Numbered from the stretch's first letter, positions 33,156 through 42,215 are shown. The stretch: DNA of 64,000 nucleotides from an uncultured Phascolarctobacterium sp. (GCA_900552005.1 URXU01000003.1:62001-126000); one strand, 5' to 3'. A program made the numbers and translations. The notes: generated by a model not told the origin, from the letters alone.

Positions 33156-34089
33156 TTTTCTTACCTCCTAATCTGAACATTTCACGACTTAATTCCACAC
33201 TGCCAAACAGGCCCTGCGGACGGCGCAGCATCAATACGATCAAAGTGATGGAGTAAATAATCATACGCCATTCAGGATAATCTGACAGATAAGCGGAAAT
33301 AAAGGTTAACAGCACTGCACCGGTAATAGCGCCGGTCATGGAACCCAGACCGCCGAGAACGACCATGGTCAGAATATCGAAAGAACGCATGAAAGTAAAG
33401 GATGCGGGATGCGCCAGGAAGAAATAGTGGCTGAATAAAGCTCCGGCAGTACCGGCAAAAGCGGCGCCCAGAGTGAAAGCCATTACTTTATATTTGGTAG
33501 TATTAATACCCATGGTATCAGCTGCAATTTCATTTTCACGAATAGCCAGGCAGCAGCGGCCATGAGCGGAATTTTTAAAATTCTTAATAAAGAAGATGAC
33601 AAAAATCATAATCCAGAATACATAGGCAAAGGTTGTCATACGGGGAATACCCATCAGACCGGATGCACCGCCTACATAATCGATATTAAGAATACAGATA
33701 CGGATAATTTCGCCCAGGCCCAAAGTAGCGATTGCCAAATAGTCGCCGTTCAGGCGAAGGGTCGGCAAACCAATTAAAAAGCCCAAGATACCGGCCGTTA
33801 CCGTACCAACAACCAGTGCCAATTCATAAGGAAGGCCAAATTTAACCGTAATGATGGCGCTGGTATAAGCGCCTACAGCCATAAAGCCTGCGTGGCCAAT
33901 GGAAAACTGACCAGTATAGCCGTTAATCAGGTTCAGGCTGACAGAAAGGATGATATTGATGCAAATTAAAATAATATTCAGTTCCCAGAAGGGACCAATT
34001 AAACCGCCGGACATCAGGCCCTGAAAAACTATAAACAGTACAACACAGCCGGCGAGGGCGGTTAAATCAAATTTTCTTATTGGATTCAT
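33130..34089 (-). CDS. livM: Branched-chain amino acid ABC transporter permease LivM
   Basis: A 319-aa permease with about nine hydrophobic segments and the LivM motif GRCCLAIRENEIAADTMGINTTKYK, which couples to the ATPases. The ATG at 34089 is preferred over a GTG three codons upstream, because AGGTGA lies 5 nt before it. It pairs with LivH. Confidence 0.93.
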   Translation of the reverse strand: MNPIRKFDLTALAGCVVLFIVFQGLMSGGLIGPFWELNIILICINIILSVSLNLINGYTGQFSIGHAGFMAVGAYTSAIITVKFGLPYELALVVGTVTAGILGFLIGLPTLRLNGDYLAIATLGLGEIIRICILNIDYVGGASGLMGIPRMTTFAYVFWIMIFVIFFIKNFKNSAHGRCCLAIRENEIAADTMGINTTKYKVMAFTLGAAFAGTAGALFSHYFFLAHPASFTFMRSFDILTMVVLGGLGSMTGAITGAVLLTFISAYLSDYPEWRMIIYSITLIVLMLRRPQGLFGSVELSREMFRLGGKKNGGTAEGK

Positions 34090-34098
34090 ACCGCTCAC

Positions 34099-34989
34099 CT
34101 ACACTTTCTCACGTACATTTTTGCCCAGTAAACCAGCCGGTTTATAAAGCAGAATCAAAATCAGGATGCCGAAAGCAGCTGCATCGCGGAAAGTAGAAGA
34201 AACAAAGCCGCTGACCATAGCTTCCACAACACCCAGAATAATGCCACCAATCATCGCACCGGGGATAATACCAATGCCGCCAAGTACAGCAGCAACGAAG
34301 GCTTTCAGGCCAGGCATCATGCCCATCAGCGGATCAATGGAGTTATAGTAAACACCTACCAGCACGCCGCCGGCAGCAGCCAGAGCACTGCCAAGAGCAA
34401 AGGTCATGGAAATTACACGGTCAATGTTAATGCCCATGAGTTTAGCAGCATCTGCATCAAAGGAAACTGCACGCATGGCTTTGCCTGCTTTGGTTTTATT
34501 AACAATATAAGTCAAGACAGCCATCAGGATAATTGCGCTTACCAGTATAACAATCTGCTGGCTGTTGGCAACCAACGGGCCAAAATTATAAACAGTTGGT
34601 GTGAAAACAGCCGGGAAAGTACGCGGCTGCGGTGATACTAACAAAATCATGCCATATTCCAGAAAGAAGGAAACGCCGATTGCAGTAATCAAAATGGCAA
34701 TACGCGGCGCATTACGCATGGGCTTGTAAGCAACACGTTCAATAATAATACCTACCAGGGCTGCACAGGCCATGGAAAGGATAATAGCCGGAATAAAGGA
34801 AAGTCCCAGCTGCGTGGTGGCAAAGAAACCGAAATATGCTCCCAGCATGTAAATATCACCGTGAGCAAAATTGATCAGCTTAATAATACCGTAAATCATA
34901 GTATATCCCAGCGCAATCAACGCATAAATACTACCTAATGATATACCGTTTATCAGCTGCTGAAAAAACTGATGAAGTAAGGTATCCAT
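34099..34989 (-). CDS. livH: Branched-chain amino acid ABC transporter permease LivH
   Basis: A 296-aa permease with about eight hydrophobic segments and the LivH pattern GISLGSIYALIALGYTMIYGIIKLINFAHGDIYM near the start and the KAMRAVSFDADAAKLMGI coupling loop. GGAGG precedes the ATG. A hairpin lies between the binding-protein stop and this start. Confidence 0.94.
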   Translation of the reverse strand: MDTLLHQFFQQLINGISLGSIYALIALGYTMIYGIIKLINFAHGDIYMLGAYFGFFATTQLGLSFIPAIILSMACAALVGIIIERVAYKPMRNAPRIAILITAIGVSFFLEYGMILLVSPQPRTFPAVFTPTVYNFGPLVANSQQIVILVSAIILMAVLTYIVNKTKAGKAMRAVSFDADAAKLMGINIDRVISMTFALGSALAAAGGVLVGVYYNSIDPLMGMMPGLKAFVAAVLGGIGIIPGAMIGGIILGVVEAMVSGFVSSTFRDAAAFGILILILLYKPAGLLGKNVREKV

Positions 34990-35018
34990 AGAAATCCTCC
35001 AAAAGACAGATTGAATAT

Positions 35019-35051
35019 AAAAGGCTGTTGATTTTTACAACAACAGCCTTT
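35019..35051 (-). terminator. Hairpin between the first liv binding protein gene and livH (partial terminator)
   Basis: Stem AAAGGCTGTTG / CAACAGCCTTT with a 10-nt loop and TTTTATATT following on the minus strand. Lying inside the operon, it likely lets only part of transcription continue, giving more binding protein than permease. Confidence 0.65.
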
Positions 35052-35072
35052 TAATATTTCACTAAATATTAT

Positions 35073-36251
35073 TTAAGGGTTGACTTTGGTTTTGAAAGTC
35101 TGTACACCGTCAACATGTTCGATTATAACAGCACTCTTAATAGGATTATGCTGTTCATCAAATACTACATCACCGGATACGCCTTTGAAACCGGAAACCT
35201 TGCCCATGGCCTCAGCAATCTTAGCCGGATCAAGAGATTTAGCGTCTTCAATAGCTTTGGCAACCAACATTGCAGAATCATATGCTAAAGCTGCGAAAAC
35301 GTCCGGTTTGCTGTTGTATTCTTTCTGATAAGCTTCAACAAATTTCTTGTTGATATCAGATGCTTCATCTGCAGAATACAGGCTGGAGAAGTAGGTGTTA
35401 TTCAGAGCAGCTTTACCGGCAATTTCCGGTAATTTAGCGCTGTCCCAACCATCACCGCCGGCAATAGGAACATCAATACCAAGTTCACGCGCCTGTTTGA
35501 TAATCAGGCCAACTTCTTGATAATAGCCGGGAATATAGATAAAATCAGGATTTGCAACTTTGATTTTGGTCAAAGTAGATTTGAAATCTGTATCTTTTTG
35601 CAAAAAGGCTTCTTCAGTAACTACGCTGCCGCCTTTTTTCTCAAAGTTTTCTTTAAAGAATTTTGCCAGACCTTTGGAGTAATCGCTGGTGTTATCAATC
35701 AAGATGGCAGCCTTTTTTACTCCCAGATTATCTGCTGCAAAGCTTGCCATTACCGTGCCCTGGAAAGGATCAATGAAGCATGCTCTGTAATTGTATGTTC
35801 TGGTCTTTCCATCTGCCGGATTAACGGTAATATCGGGATTGGTACCCATAGGAGTAATGCCCAGTACTTTAGCGCCGTTATTGATAGCTGAAGCTGCAAT
35901 TACAGCAGAAGACTGGTTAGGTCCGATAACTGCCGCAACCTTATCTTGAGAAATCAGCTTCTGCATACCATTGGTAGCTTCAGATGCTTCTGATTTGGTA
36001 TCGGCAACTACAAGTTCCAATTTTTTACCGTTGATGCCGCCTTTAGCATTAATTTCCTTAAACGCCAGATCTATGCCGTTTTTGGAAGAAATGCCGAAGC
36101 TGGCACTGCCGCCGGTCATTTCCAGCAATCCGCCGACTTTAATGGTGTCACCGGAACTGCTGCTTGATCCTGAGCCGCCGCAGCCTGCACTAAGTGCGGC
36201 GAACAGCAAACCTGCTGTCAGAAATGATAATAATTTGGTCCCTCTTTTCAT
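35073..36251 (-). CDS. Branched-chain amino acid binding lipoprotein (LivJ/K-like), copy 1
   Basis: A 392-aa periplasmic binding lipoprotein: basic start, hydrophobic core and lipobox LSAGC (Cys24 acylated), a Gly/Ser linker, then the type I binding fold (GDTIKVGGLLEMTGGSASFG, VIGPNQSSAVIAA, GYYQEVGLIIKQARELGID). Substrate is probably Leu/Ile/Val. Adjacent to livH, and paralogous to the upstream gene at 36399-37574. Confidence 0.92.
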   Translation of the reverse strand: MKRGTKLLSFLTAGLLFAALSAGCGGSGSSSSSGDTIKVGGLLEMTGGSASFGISSKNGIDLAFKEINAKGGINGKKLELVVADTKSEASEATNGMQKLISQDKVAAVIGPNQSSAVIAASAINNGAKVLGITPMGTNPDITVNPADGKTRTYNYRACFIDPFQGTVMASFAADNLGVKKAAILIDNTSDYSKGLAKFFKENFEKKGGSVVTEEAFLQKDTDFKSTLTKIKVANPDFIYIPGYYQEVGLIIKQARELGIDVPIAGGDGWDSAKLPEIAGKAALNNTYFSSLYSADEASDINKKFVEAYQKEYNSKPDVFAALAYDSAMLVAKAIEDAKSLDPAKIAEAMGKVSGFKGVSGDVVFDEQHNPIKSAVIIEHVDGVQTFKTKVNP

Positions 36252-36276
36252 GATTTATCCCCCTCAAAAAAATTTA

Positions 36277-36310
36277 TTAAAAAAGGCATGATTCAGAGCA
36301 TGCCTTTTTT
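36277..36310 (-). terminator. Hairpin terminator between the two binding protein genes
   Basis: Stem AAAAAAGGCATG / CATGCCTTTTTT with an 8-nt loop, and six T on the minus strand, between the stop of copy 2 and the start of copy 1. It likely gives extra mRNA of copy 2 alone. Confidence 0.75.
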
Positions 36311-36398
36311 ACAAATTAACTAAAACAAACTAAATAAATCAGAAAATAATTGTTTGTGACGTATTTATATATCTATTTTTTTTATGCTTCTCTTGAGA

Positions 36399-37574
36399 TT
36401 AGAGAGAAATTTTTTCTTTAAAGGTCGGTACGCCATTATCCAGAGACAGAATCAAAGCGCCCATAATCGGGTTGTGGTTTTGATCAAAGGTAATCTTGCC
36501 GCTGGCAACCGGCAGATCTTTAGTTTCAGCAATAGCCTTTGCCAAAGCAGTACCATCAGTAGTACCTGCACGTTTCATTGCGTCAGCAAGAATTAAGCCT
36601 GCATTATAACCTTGCATTGCGAAAATATCAGGATCTTTTTGATATTTTTCTTTATAAGCTTTAATAAAGTTTTGTACGGACGGATCAGTATCTTGTGCGG
36701 AGAATGCACTTACATAATAGCAGTCTTTCAATGCGTCTTTACCTGCAATTTCAGCAAGTTTCGGGCTTTCCCAGCCGTCACTGCCCATCAGAGGAACATT
36801 CAGACCAAGTTCACGAGCTTGTTTAATGATTTTAGAAACTTCTTCATAGTAACCGGGAATATAAACTGCATCCGGATTGCTTGCTTTAATTTTGGTCAAA
36901 GCTGCTTTAAAGTCAAGGTCTTTAGAAAGGAATGCTTCTTTAGCAACAATAGTGCCGCCTTTGCCTTCCAAAGTTTTCTGGAATACATCTGCCAGACCTT
37001 TGGAATAATCGCTGGAAGAATCAAACAAAATAGCTACATTTTTAACTTTCAGAGTTTTATTGGCAAATTCTGCCATTACTTGACCTTGGAACGGGTCAAT
37101 GAAGCACGCACGGAACATAAAAGGTTTAACTTTACCGTCATTATCTACGGTAATGCCGGGTGCAGTAGCACTCGGAGCGATGTGCGGAATCTTGTTACCG
37201 GCGGTAATAGGTGCAGATGCTGCTACGCAACCACTGGTTGCGGGTCCGACAACAGCAACAACTTTATCCTGGGTTACCAGCTTAGTAACTGCATTTCCTG
37301 CTTCGGAAGGCTCGGATTTATTATCGCTTTCAACAATAGTGATTTTTTTACCGTTGATACCACCTTTGGCATTTACTTCGTCCACTGCCATTTTGAAACC
37401 GGACAGGATAGATTTGCCGTAGTTAGCAACATTACCTGTCAATTCAAAAGAAGCACCAACTTTAATAGTATCTCCTGAAGCAGCCTCTTTTTTCTCTCCG
37501 CCGCAGCCGCTGACAACGGAAGCAAACACCATAGCCGCTAAGGCCGCGCTTGCCAGTTTCTTCCAACTTTTCAT
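36399..37574 (-). CDS. Branched-chain amino acid binding lipoprotein, copy 2
   Basis: A 391-aa lipoprotein with lipobox VVSGC (Cys24), then GDTIKVGASFELTGNVANYGKSIL and GYYEEVSKIIKQARELGLN, clearly related to copy 1. The real start is taken at 37574 because GGGGAAAG precedes it; an upstream extension is not translated plausibly. First gene of the operon, with a strong promoter upstream; its pocket residues differ from copy 1, so substrate range may differ. Confidence 0.92.
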   Translation of the reverse strand: MKSWKKLASAALAAMVFASVVSGCGGEKKEAASGDTIKVGASFELTGNVANYGKSILSGFKMAVDEVNAKGGINGKKITIVESDNKSEPSEAGNAVTKLVTQDKVVAVVGPATSGCVAASAPITAGNKIPHIAPSATAPGITVDNDGKVKPFMFRACFIDPFQGQVMAEFANKTLKVKNVAILFDSSSDYSKGLADVFQKTLEGKGGTIVAKEAFLSKDLDFKAALTKIKASNPDAVYIPGYYEEVSKIIKQARELGLNVPLMGSDGWESPKLAEIAGKDALKDCYYVSAFSAQDTDPSVQNFIKAYKEKYQKDPDIFAMQGYNAGLILADAMKRAGTTDGTALAKAIAETKDLPVASGKITFDQNHNPIMGALILSLDNGVPTFKEKISL

Positions 37575-37663
37575 TTTTCTTTCCCCTTTTCTTTTGCATA
37601 ATATTTCGTTAATTATCAAGTGGACTATCCATCTTTTTACCACTTTAATAACTTATGGTCTTC

Positions 37664-37693
37664 ATTATACCTGTACACTAATACTTTTGTCAA
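37664..37693 (-). promoter_or_regulatory. Promoter of the liv operon
   Basis: Minus-strand TTGACA (37693-37688), 18-nt spacer, TATAAT (37669-37664): both boxes consensus. The following 90 nt to the start are AT-rich. The 37694-37887 stretch is AT-rich with no gene; a TATAAT at about 37853 may serve the rightward neighbour. Confidence 0.8.
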
Positions 37694-37887
37694 TATTTCT
37701 TCATTTTTTTAAATTATTTTCTTTACTGAAATCTTAAAATTGCTACATTTTTTATGTTTTTATATTTTTTGTATTTTTAATTGATATTTATGCCTATTGT
37801 TAACGTACTTTTTCTGTTGTGTATACACTGGCGGACAGGAATTTTTTATTGTATAATAGAATGTATTCAATATACGAGGTAGATTAG

Positions 37888-38304
37888 ATGAATTTTCTGG
37901 CATTATTTTTTATTTGTGTTAAAATGTATTCCTTTATTAATACGAGGGAACTGGCGTATTTTATCTATAATTTTTCCTTGATGCTGCAGGCTCGGAGGCG
38001 CAATCCGAAAGTACGTCAGGTAATTATTATTGATAAAGGTTCAATGCAGCTGATTTTTTATTTCGCAGCTGATATTCTGTTTTTATTATACTGCATCTGG
38101 TTAATGTTCGATGATGCCACTTGGGAACCCGGCTGTTTGTTGCTGATCATTTCAGCTCTGGAATCCTACGCTATGCATGCTCATATCAGCGGCACTTATA
38201 TTATAGATAAACTTGGTTTTACCTACCCCAAACTTTGGTTTAAATATCTAATGAGCGGACAGACCATGTTTATTCTTCTCAACCTGTTTCAAACCTTAAA
38301 ATAA
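37888..38304 (+). CDS. Small membrane protein, function unknown
   Basis: A 138-aa protein with three to four hydrophobic segments (about 2-14, 50-72, 78-95 and 120-135) and a basic loop LQARRRNPKVRQ between the first two. GAGGT lies 7 nt before the ATG, and a strong terminator follows. No family is recognised. Confidence 0.65.
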   Translation: MNFLALFFICVKMYSFINTRELAYFIYNFSLMLQARRRNPKVRQVIIIDKGSMQLIFYFAADILFLLYCIWLMFDDATWEPGCLLLIISALESYAMHAHISGTYIIDKLGFTYPKLWFKYLMSGQTMFILLNLFQTLK

Positions 38305-38305
38305 A

Positions 38306-38341
38306 AAAGAAAGTCCTGATCTTTTCAGGACTTTCTTTTTT
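38306..38341 (+). terminator. Terminator after the 37888-38304 gene
   Basis: Stem AAAGAAAGTCCTGA / TCAGGACTTTCTTT with a 5-nt loop and seven T. The following bases to 38456 hold nothing recognisable. Confidence 0.88.
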
Positions 38342-38456
38342 TGCCTTCCGGGCCGATATGCGTTTATTTTGTTTCTCAGGGCTTTTCTTTATCAATACAT
38401 AGATTGATATTCGTTTTTTTAAAAACACGCTTACAATCAATTTAAACGCATGAGTT

Positions 38457-38945
38457 TTACAGCAGTCTTTTCTCTTCTTCGGCAAGTACATAAGATGATT
38501 TACCGTCTTTAATATCTTTGGCATAGCAGCGATTATCTTCTCTGCCATAAATGCTGGTTAAAATAACACCGTCATTTTTTTCGTCAGCCAGTAAAATAGA
38601 GTAACTCATTGCTCCACCCATAGTATCAAACGCGTCATAACGTTCCAGTTTGACTTTCTGAATGCATCCTCTTACCTGCTCACGCAGTTTTTGATGTCTA
38701 TTCTGCAATTCCTGCAATTCCTGCTGCGTCTTATCCAGTTCCTGCAAGGTCTTGGTCAGCAGCTGATCAATATTAACGTTCTCTTCACCTTTAGTAAAGT
38801 AATCATATTTTTTCTGCAGCACAGTCAATTTTTTGCTGTTATGCCAGAATAATATTATTAACAGCAGCAGACAGATAAATAACACAGCAATAATAATAAA
38901 CAGATATTTATCTGCCAATAAATTTAATGATTCCAATTCACTCAT
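38457..38945 (-). CDS. DUF4446 family protein
   Basis: A 162-aa protein with one N-terminal membrane segment (about residues 13-33), a coiled-coil stretch (about 58-90: TLQELDKTQQELQELQNRH) and a conserved C-terminal domain with RYDAFDTMGGAMSYSILLADEKNDGVILTSIYGRED. DUF4446 genes often lie near parB in Firmicutes, as here. The ribosome site is poor (AAAAAGG directly at the ATG), so it may rely on coupling to DUF554, whose stop is 5 nt away. Confidence 0.85.
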   Translation of the reverse strand: MSELESLNLLADKYLFIIIAVLFICLLLLIILFWHNSKKLTVLQKKYDYFTKGEENVNIDQLLTKTLQELDKTQQELQELQNRHQKLREQVRGCIQKVKLERYDAFDTMGGAMSYSILLADEKNDGVILTSIYGREDNRCYAKDIKDGKSSYVLAEEEKRLL

Positions 38946-38950
38946 CCTTT

Positions 38951-39646
38951 TTACCCAAAATATATACTGATTAAGGCTGCCGTAATAATTCCCGGCAGTA
39001 AATTACTGATTCTGATTTGTGTGATATGCAGCATATTAGTGCCAATAGCCATGATCATCACTCCGCCGGCAGCGGTAATCTCCGTTAATACGGGACCCGT
39101 AACATACTGTTCAAAAAAACCTGCCAACGCAGTAATACAACCCTGATAGATGCCTACGCTGCAAGCGGAAAGCGCTACCCCTATGCCAAGATTGGCTCCT
39201 AAAACAACGGAAATAATTCCATCAAGCGTAGCTTTGGCAAATAATGTTGTATGATTGCCAGCCAAGCCATCTTGAATACTGCCTACTACTGCCATGGCGC
39301 CAATGCAAAACAATAAAGTCGCTGAAATGAAGCCTTCGGCAATCTTTTTAGCTGCCCCCGGTTCCTTGCCCGCCACCTGCTGTCCAACCCACGCACCCAA
39401 ATCATTTAATCTTTTTTCTATTGCCAGCGATTCACCGATAATGGCGCCTGAAGCCAGACTGACAATAGTAATAATAATATTAGTAGTTGCCAAGGCCATC
39501 TGCAGACCGATAACGAAAATGCATAAGGCAATACCGCTCATCATGGTCTGCTGCCAATGCTGAGGCAACCCTCGTTTCAACAATACACCCAGCAGTGCTC
39601 CGCCGATAATGGCAGCCACATTGACGATTGTTCCTAAGCCTGCCAT
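38951..39646 (-). CDS. DUF554 family membrane protein
   Basis: A 231-aa protein with about seven hydrophobic segments and the DUF554 pattern GTIVNVAAIIGGALLGVLLKRGLP, ASGAIIGESLAIEKRLNDLG, and a GGVMIMAIGTNML end. Function unknown. GGAGGAG lies before the ATG; it follows parB by 23 nt and probably shares its transcript. Confidence 0.87.
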   Translation of the reverse strand: MAGLGTIVNVAAIIGGALLGVLLKRGLPQHWQQTMMSGIALCIFVIGLQMALATTNIIITIVSLASGAIIGESLAIEKRLNDLGAWVGQQVAGKEPGAAKKIAEGFISATLLFCIGAMAVVGSIQDGLAGNHTTLFAKATLDGIISVVLGANLGIGVALSACSVGIYQGCITALAGFFEQYVTGPVLTEITAAGGVMIMAIGTNMLHITQIRISNLLPGIITAALISIYFG

Positions 39647-39669
39647 ATTCTCTCCTCCACCGCTACCTG

Positions 39670-40650
39670 CTAAACATGCAATAATGTAGTTTTTCCTGTA
39701 TGCTGCTGTTTTTTCTGTTCCTGCAGCAATTCATAGATTCTGTTCAGATCATCTTCTGAATAATACTCTATTTCAATGGTTCCGCCCTTGTTTTTGGCTC
39801 TTGGCAGCACCTTTACCTTAGTACCCAGTAATTCAATCAGACGATTCTCAAATTCACAGCAGAAAACATCTTTTTTCTCTTCCGGAGCAGCAGCTTTGGG
39901 AGATTTATTTTTTTCCTGCAAGGCAGTTACCACTTCTCTGATAACTTTAACCTGCTGACCATCTTTCAGCTTTCTTACTACATCTTCAATAATGCGTGCA
40001 CTCCAGCCATTGGCAATAATGGCTTCTGCCACTTCGCACTGCTGTTTTTCCGGTAAACCAACAAGCTGTTTAGCCTGACCCATGGTCAGTATTTCCTTGC
40101 TGATATAATCCTGTACCGGCTGCGCCAGGTTCAGTAGACGCAGAATATTGGTTACGGCTGTGCGGCTGCGGCCTATTTTAGCGGCAGCCTGCTCCTGCGT
40201 CAGTTTACATTCCTGCATCAGCTGCCTGATACCTTGTGCTTCTTCAATGGGATTTAAATCATGACGCTGAATATTTTCAACCAGCGCAATCTCCATCATC
40301 TGGGTATCCGTATAATCACGAATCAAAATCGGGACTTTCTTTATTCCTGCCAGTTTTGCGGCCCGCAGTCTTCTTTCACCGGCAACAAGCTCCAGCTTAT
40401 TATCTCTGCGGCGTACAACCAGCGGCTGAACCACTCCGTATTCTTTAATAGAATCTGCCAGTTCCTGCAATTTTTCTTCATCAAAGACACGGCGCGGCTG
40501 ATAAGGATTCGCTTTTATTTCTTTGATATCCGCTTCATCCTGTTTAATTTCGCTCTTGACTTCCTTTGGAGGTTCAGCTGCCGGTATCGGATTGGGATTT
40601 TCACCAAAAATCGCTCCAAGTCCTTTACCTAATCCGCCCTTTTTATTCAT
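39670..40650 (-). CDS. parB: Chromosome partitioning protein ParB (Spo0J)
   Basis: A 326-aa CTP-dependent DNA clamp that loads at parS. It has the start NKKGGLGKGLGAIFG, the CTP-binding boxes PYQPRRVFDEE and AGERRLRAAK, the ENIQRHDLNPIEEA segment, the parS-reading helix-turn-helix (TQEQAAAKIGRSRTAVTNILRLL) and a C-terminal dimer domain. Start is ATG 40650 (GAGGTGA 6 nt upstream), overlapping parA by 8 nt; in-frame GTG and TTG just before it are less likely. Two parS sites lie within 1.6 kb. Confidence 0.95.
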   Translation of the reverse strand: MNKKGGLGKGLGAIFGENPNPIPAAEPPKEVKSEIKQDEADIKEIKANPYQPRRVFDEEKLQELADSIKEYGVVQPLVVRRRDNKLELVAGERRLRAAKLAGIKKVPILIRDYTDTQMMEIALVENIQRHDLNPIEEAQGIRQLMQECKLTQEQAAAKIGRSRTAVTNILRLLNLAQPVQDYISKEILTMGQAKQLVGLPEKQQCEVAEAIIANGWSARIIEDVVRKLKDGQQVKVIREVVTALQEKNKSPKAAAPEEKKDVFCCEFENRLIELLGTKVKVLPRAKNKGGTIEIEYYSEDDLNRIYELLQEQKKQQHTGKTTLLHV

Positions 40651-41404
40651 CACCAATCACCTCACGCGCCAGTTCCATATATACCTGAGCTCCTTTGGAT
40701 TTGCTGTCATAATCAATAACCGGCTGACCATGACTGGGGGCTTCACTTAATCTTACATTCCGCGGCACGATAGTCTGATACATTTTACTTGTAAAATATT
40801 TTTTTACTTCTTCCACTACATCCTGCGCTAAATTTGTGCGGCTGTCAAACATGGTCATAACCACGCCTTCCAGCTTCAATGCCGGATTAAGATTGCGCTG
40901 CACCAACTGAATAGTATTCATCAGCATGGTTACACCTTCCAGCGCATAGAACTCACACTGAATAGGAATAATAACTGAGCTGGCGGCAGTCAGTGCATTA
41001 ATTGTCAAAAGTCCCAGAGACGGCGGACAATCAATAAGCACATAATCATACTCATGTTTAACTCTTTCCAAAGAATTCTTCAGCCGTCCTTCACGATTCA
41101 TCAGCGAAACAAGTTCAATCTCTGCACCTGCCAGCTGAATTGTTGCCGGAACCAAAGCAAGATTATCATAAGCTGTTGCCTTAATTGTTTCCTGCATAGG
41201 AACTTCATTAATCAGATTATCATAAATACATTTCTTAATATCACGTTTATCAAAGCCAAAGCCGCTGGTCGCATTACCCTGCGGATCACTGTCAATCAGC
41301 AATACTTTACGCCCCAGTGCTGCCAAACAGGCTGCCAGATTCACTGCGGTCGTGGTTTTGCCCACGCCGCCTTTCTGATTGGCGATGGCAATTACTTTTA
41401 CCAC
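40643..41404 (-). CDS. parA: Chromosome partitioning ATPase ParA (Soj)
   Basis: A 253-aa deviant-Walker ATPase (KGGVGKTTTAVNLAACLA, residues 11-28; IDSDPQGNATSGF; DCPPSLG) that binds DNA nonspecifically and moves ParB-parS complexes. Start is GTG with GAGGTGA 6 nt upstream. Overlaps parB by 8 nt. Confidence 0.96.
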   Translation of the reverse strand: MVKVIAIANQKGGVGKTTTAVNLAACLAALGRKVLLIDSDPQGNATSGFGFDKRDIKKCIYDNLINEVPMQETIKATAYDNLALVPATIQLAGAEIELVSLMNREGRLKNSLERVKHEYDYVLIDCPPSLGLLTINALTAASSVIIPIQCEFYALEGVTMLMNTIQLVQRNLNPALKLEGVVMTMFDSRTNLAQDVVEEVKKYFTSKMYQTIVPRNVRLSEAPSHGQPVIDYDSKSKGAQVYMELAREVIGDE

Positions 41405-41491
41405 CTTACTTCACCTCTTATACAAAAATATGTACTATTTATTTTAGCATATTTTACTTATTTCTTATACTGCTTTTCCGTAAATTCTCCA

Positions 41492-41507
41492 TGTTTCACG
41501 TGAAACA
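41492..41507. promoter_or_regulatory. parS site 1
   Basis: Perfect 16-bp palindrome TGTTTCACGTGAAACA, identical to the Firmicute parS consensus, extended to a 22-bp palindrome by CCA/TGG. Lies 87 nt upstream of the parA start. Confidence 0.95.
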
Positions 41508-42180
41508 TGGCGTGCTGGCTGTTAAAATCACAAATATTTTATGTACTCCAACGCAATAATAATTCACCCTGCCTGCTGAGTCTTTAGCTAAAGCAGTCAC
41601 CAGCATTTTCCAGTCTACAGCGAGATCCTATAATTTCTAGCTAAAATATAACGTAGTTTTTTTAATAAGTATCTATTTTCATAACATTTTCTTCATTCCG
41701 CAAAAAGCGCGTCATCATCTAATGACTTAATAATTTATTTTCATCAAATAAATCATTACGGCAAATACCATGCTAAATATTACAGCTATTGTCGCATACT
41801 AACTAAGCGGCGCATCAATGTTCAATACCTACTTCTGCAATCAATACGTCCTTAGAAAAGCGCGAGTAAAAATAAGGCAGCGATAATTCTTCTGATTTTA
41901 ACACTTGAACCTCACCGGCAAAGCCAAATAATATATTCAACAATATATATCTGAGTATAGCGTTTCTATTATCTCAGTCCGTAAAAAGAAAATTTATGAC
42001 AATTATTATTACAGATTAATCACTTGCGGTATTTACTTAAGTTCCACCATAGCCTTGCTGCTGAAAAATATACAAAATATTATCAGCAAAAGTTACAGAA
42101 TCTTTTAGCAAGCACCTGCAGCCATAAAATAATACTTAACCGCACAAACAGCATCTTTCATAAGGACGGAAAGATATAAA
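41508..42180. other. Gene-free stretch between parA and noc
   Basis: About 670 nt of AT-rich DNA with no intact gene longer than 60 codons, bracketed by the two parS sites. It contains one possible decayed coding fragment (41815-41973) and no recognised RNA. The absence of genes between parA and noc, usually neighbours, suggests either lost genes or space kept for partition complexes. Confidence 0.7.
41815..41973 (-). pseudogene. Possible remnant of a WYL-type regulator C terminus
   Basis: Fifty-two open codons ending in TGA read DNRNAILRYIL... with LFGFAGEVQVLKSEEL, which resembles the end of WYL-domain regulators (SFGGxVEVLEPEEL). A stop codon (41974-41976) directly precedes the frame and no ribosome site or start is present. 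The similarity is by eye and short. Confidence 0.3.
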
Positions 42181-42210
42181 AGCCCGATGTTTCACGTGAA
42201 ACATCGGGCT
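42181..42210. terminator. 30-bp palindrome: noc terminator enclosing parS site 2
   Basis: A perfect inverted repeat with arms AGCCCGA / TCGGGCT around parS, followed by TTTTAT on the minus strand and TTTATTTT on the plus strand. It has the form of an intrinsic terminator for the leftward noc transcript. Its core 42188-42203 is a second perfect parS. Confidence 0.8.
42188..42203. promoter_or_regulatory. parS site 2
   Basis: Perfect TGTTTCACGTGAAACA, the same as site 1, 681 nt away and 13 nt downstream of the noc stop codon. Confidence 0.95.
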
Positions 42211-42215
42211 TTATT

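Noticed and set aside
36612..37478. Long open frame (288 codons) antisense to the second liv binding protein
   Set aside because: It is opposite a clear conserved gene, has no ribosome site, and its Phe/Ile/Cys/Asn-rich composition is that of a shadow frame.
41440..42215. Mobile element or defence island in the gene-free gap
   Set aside because: No terminal inverted repeats, target duplications or coding frames of the kind expected; only parS sites and a short decayed fragment.
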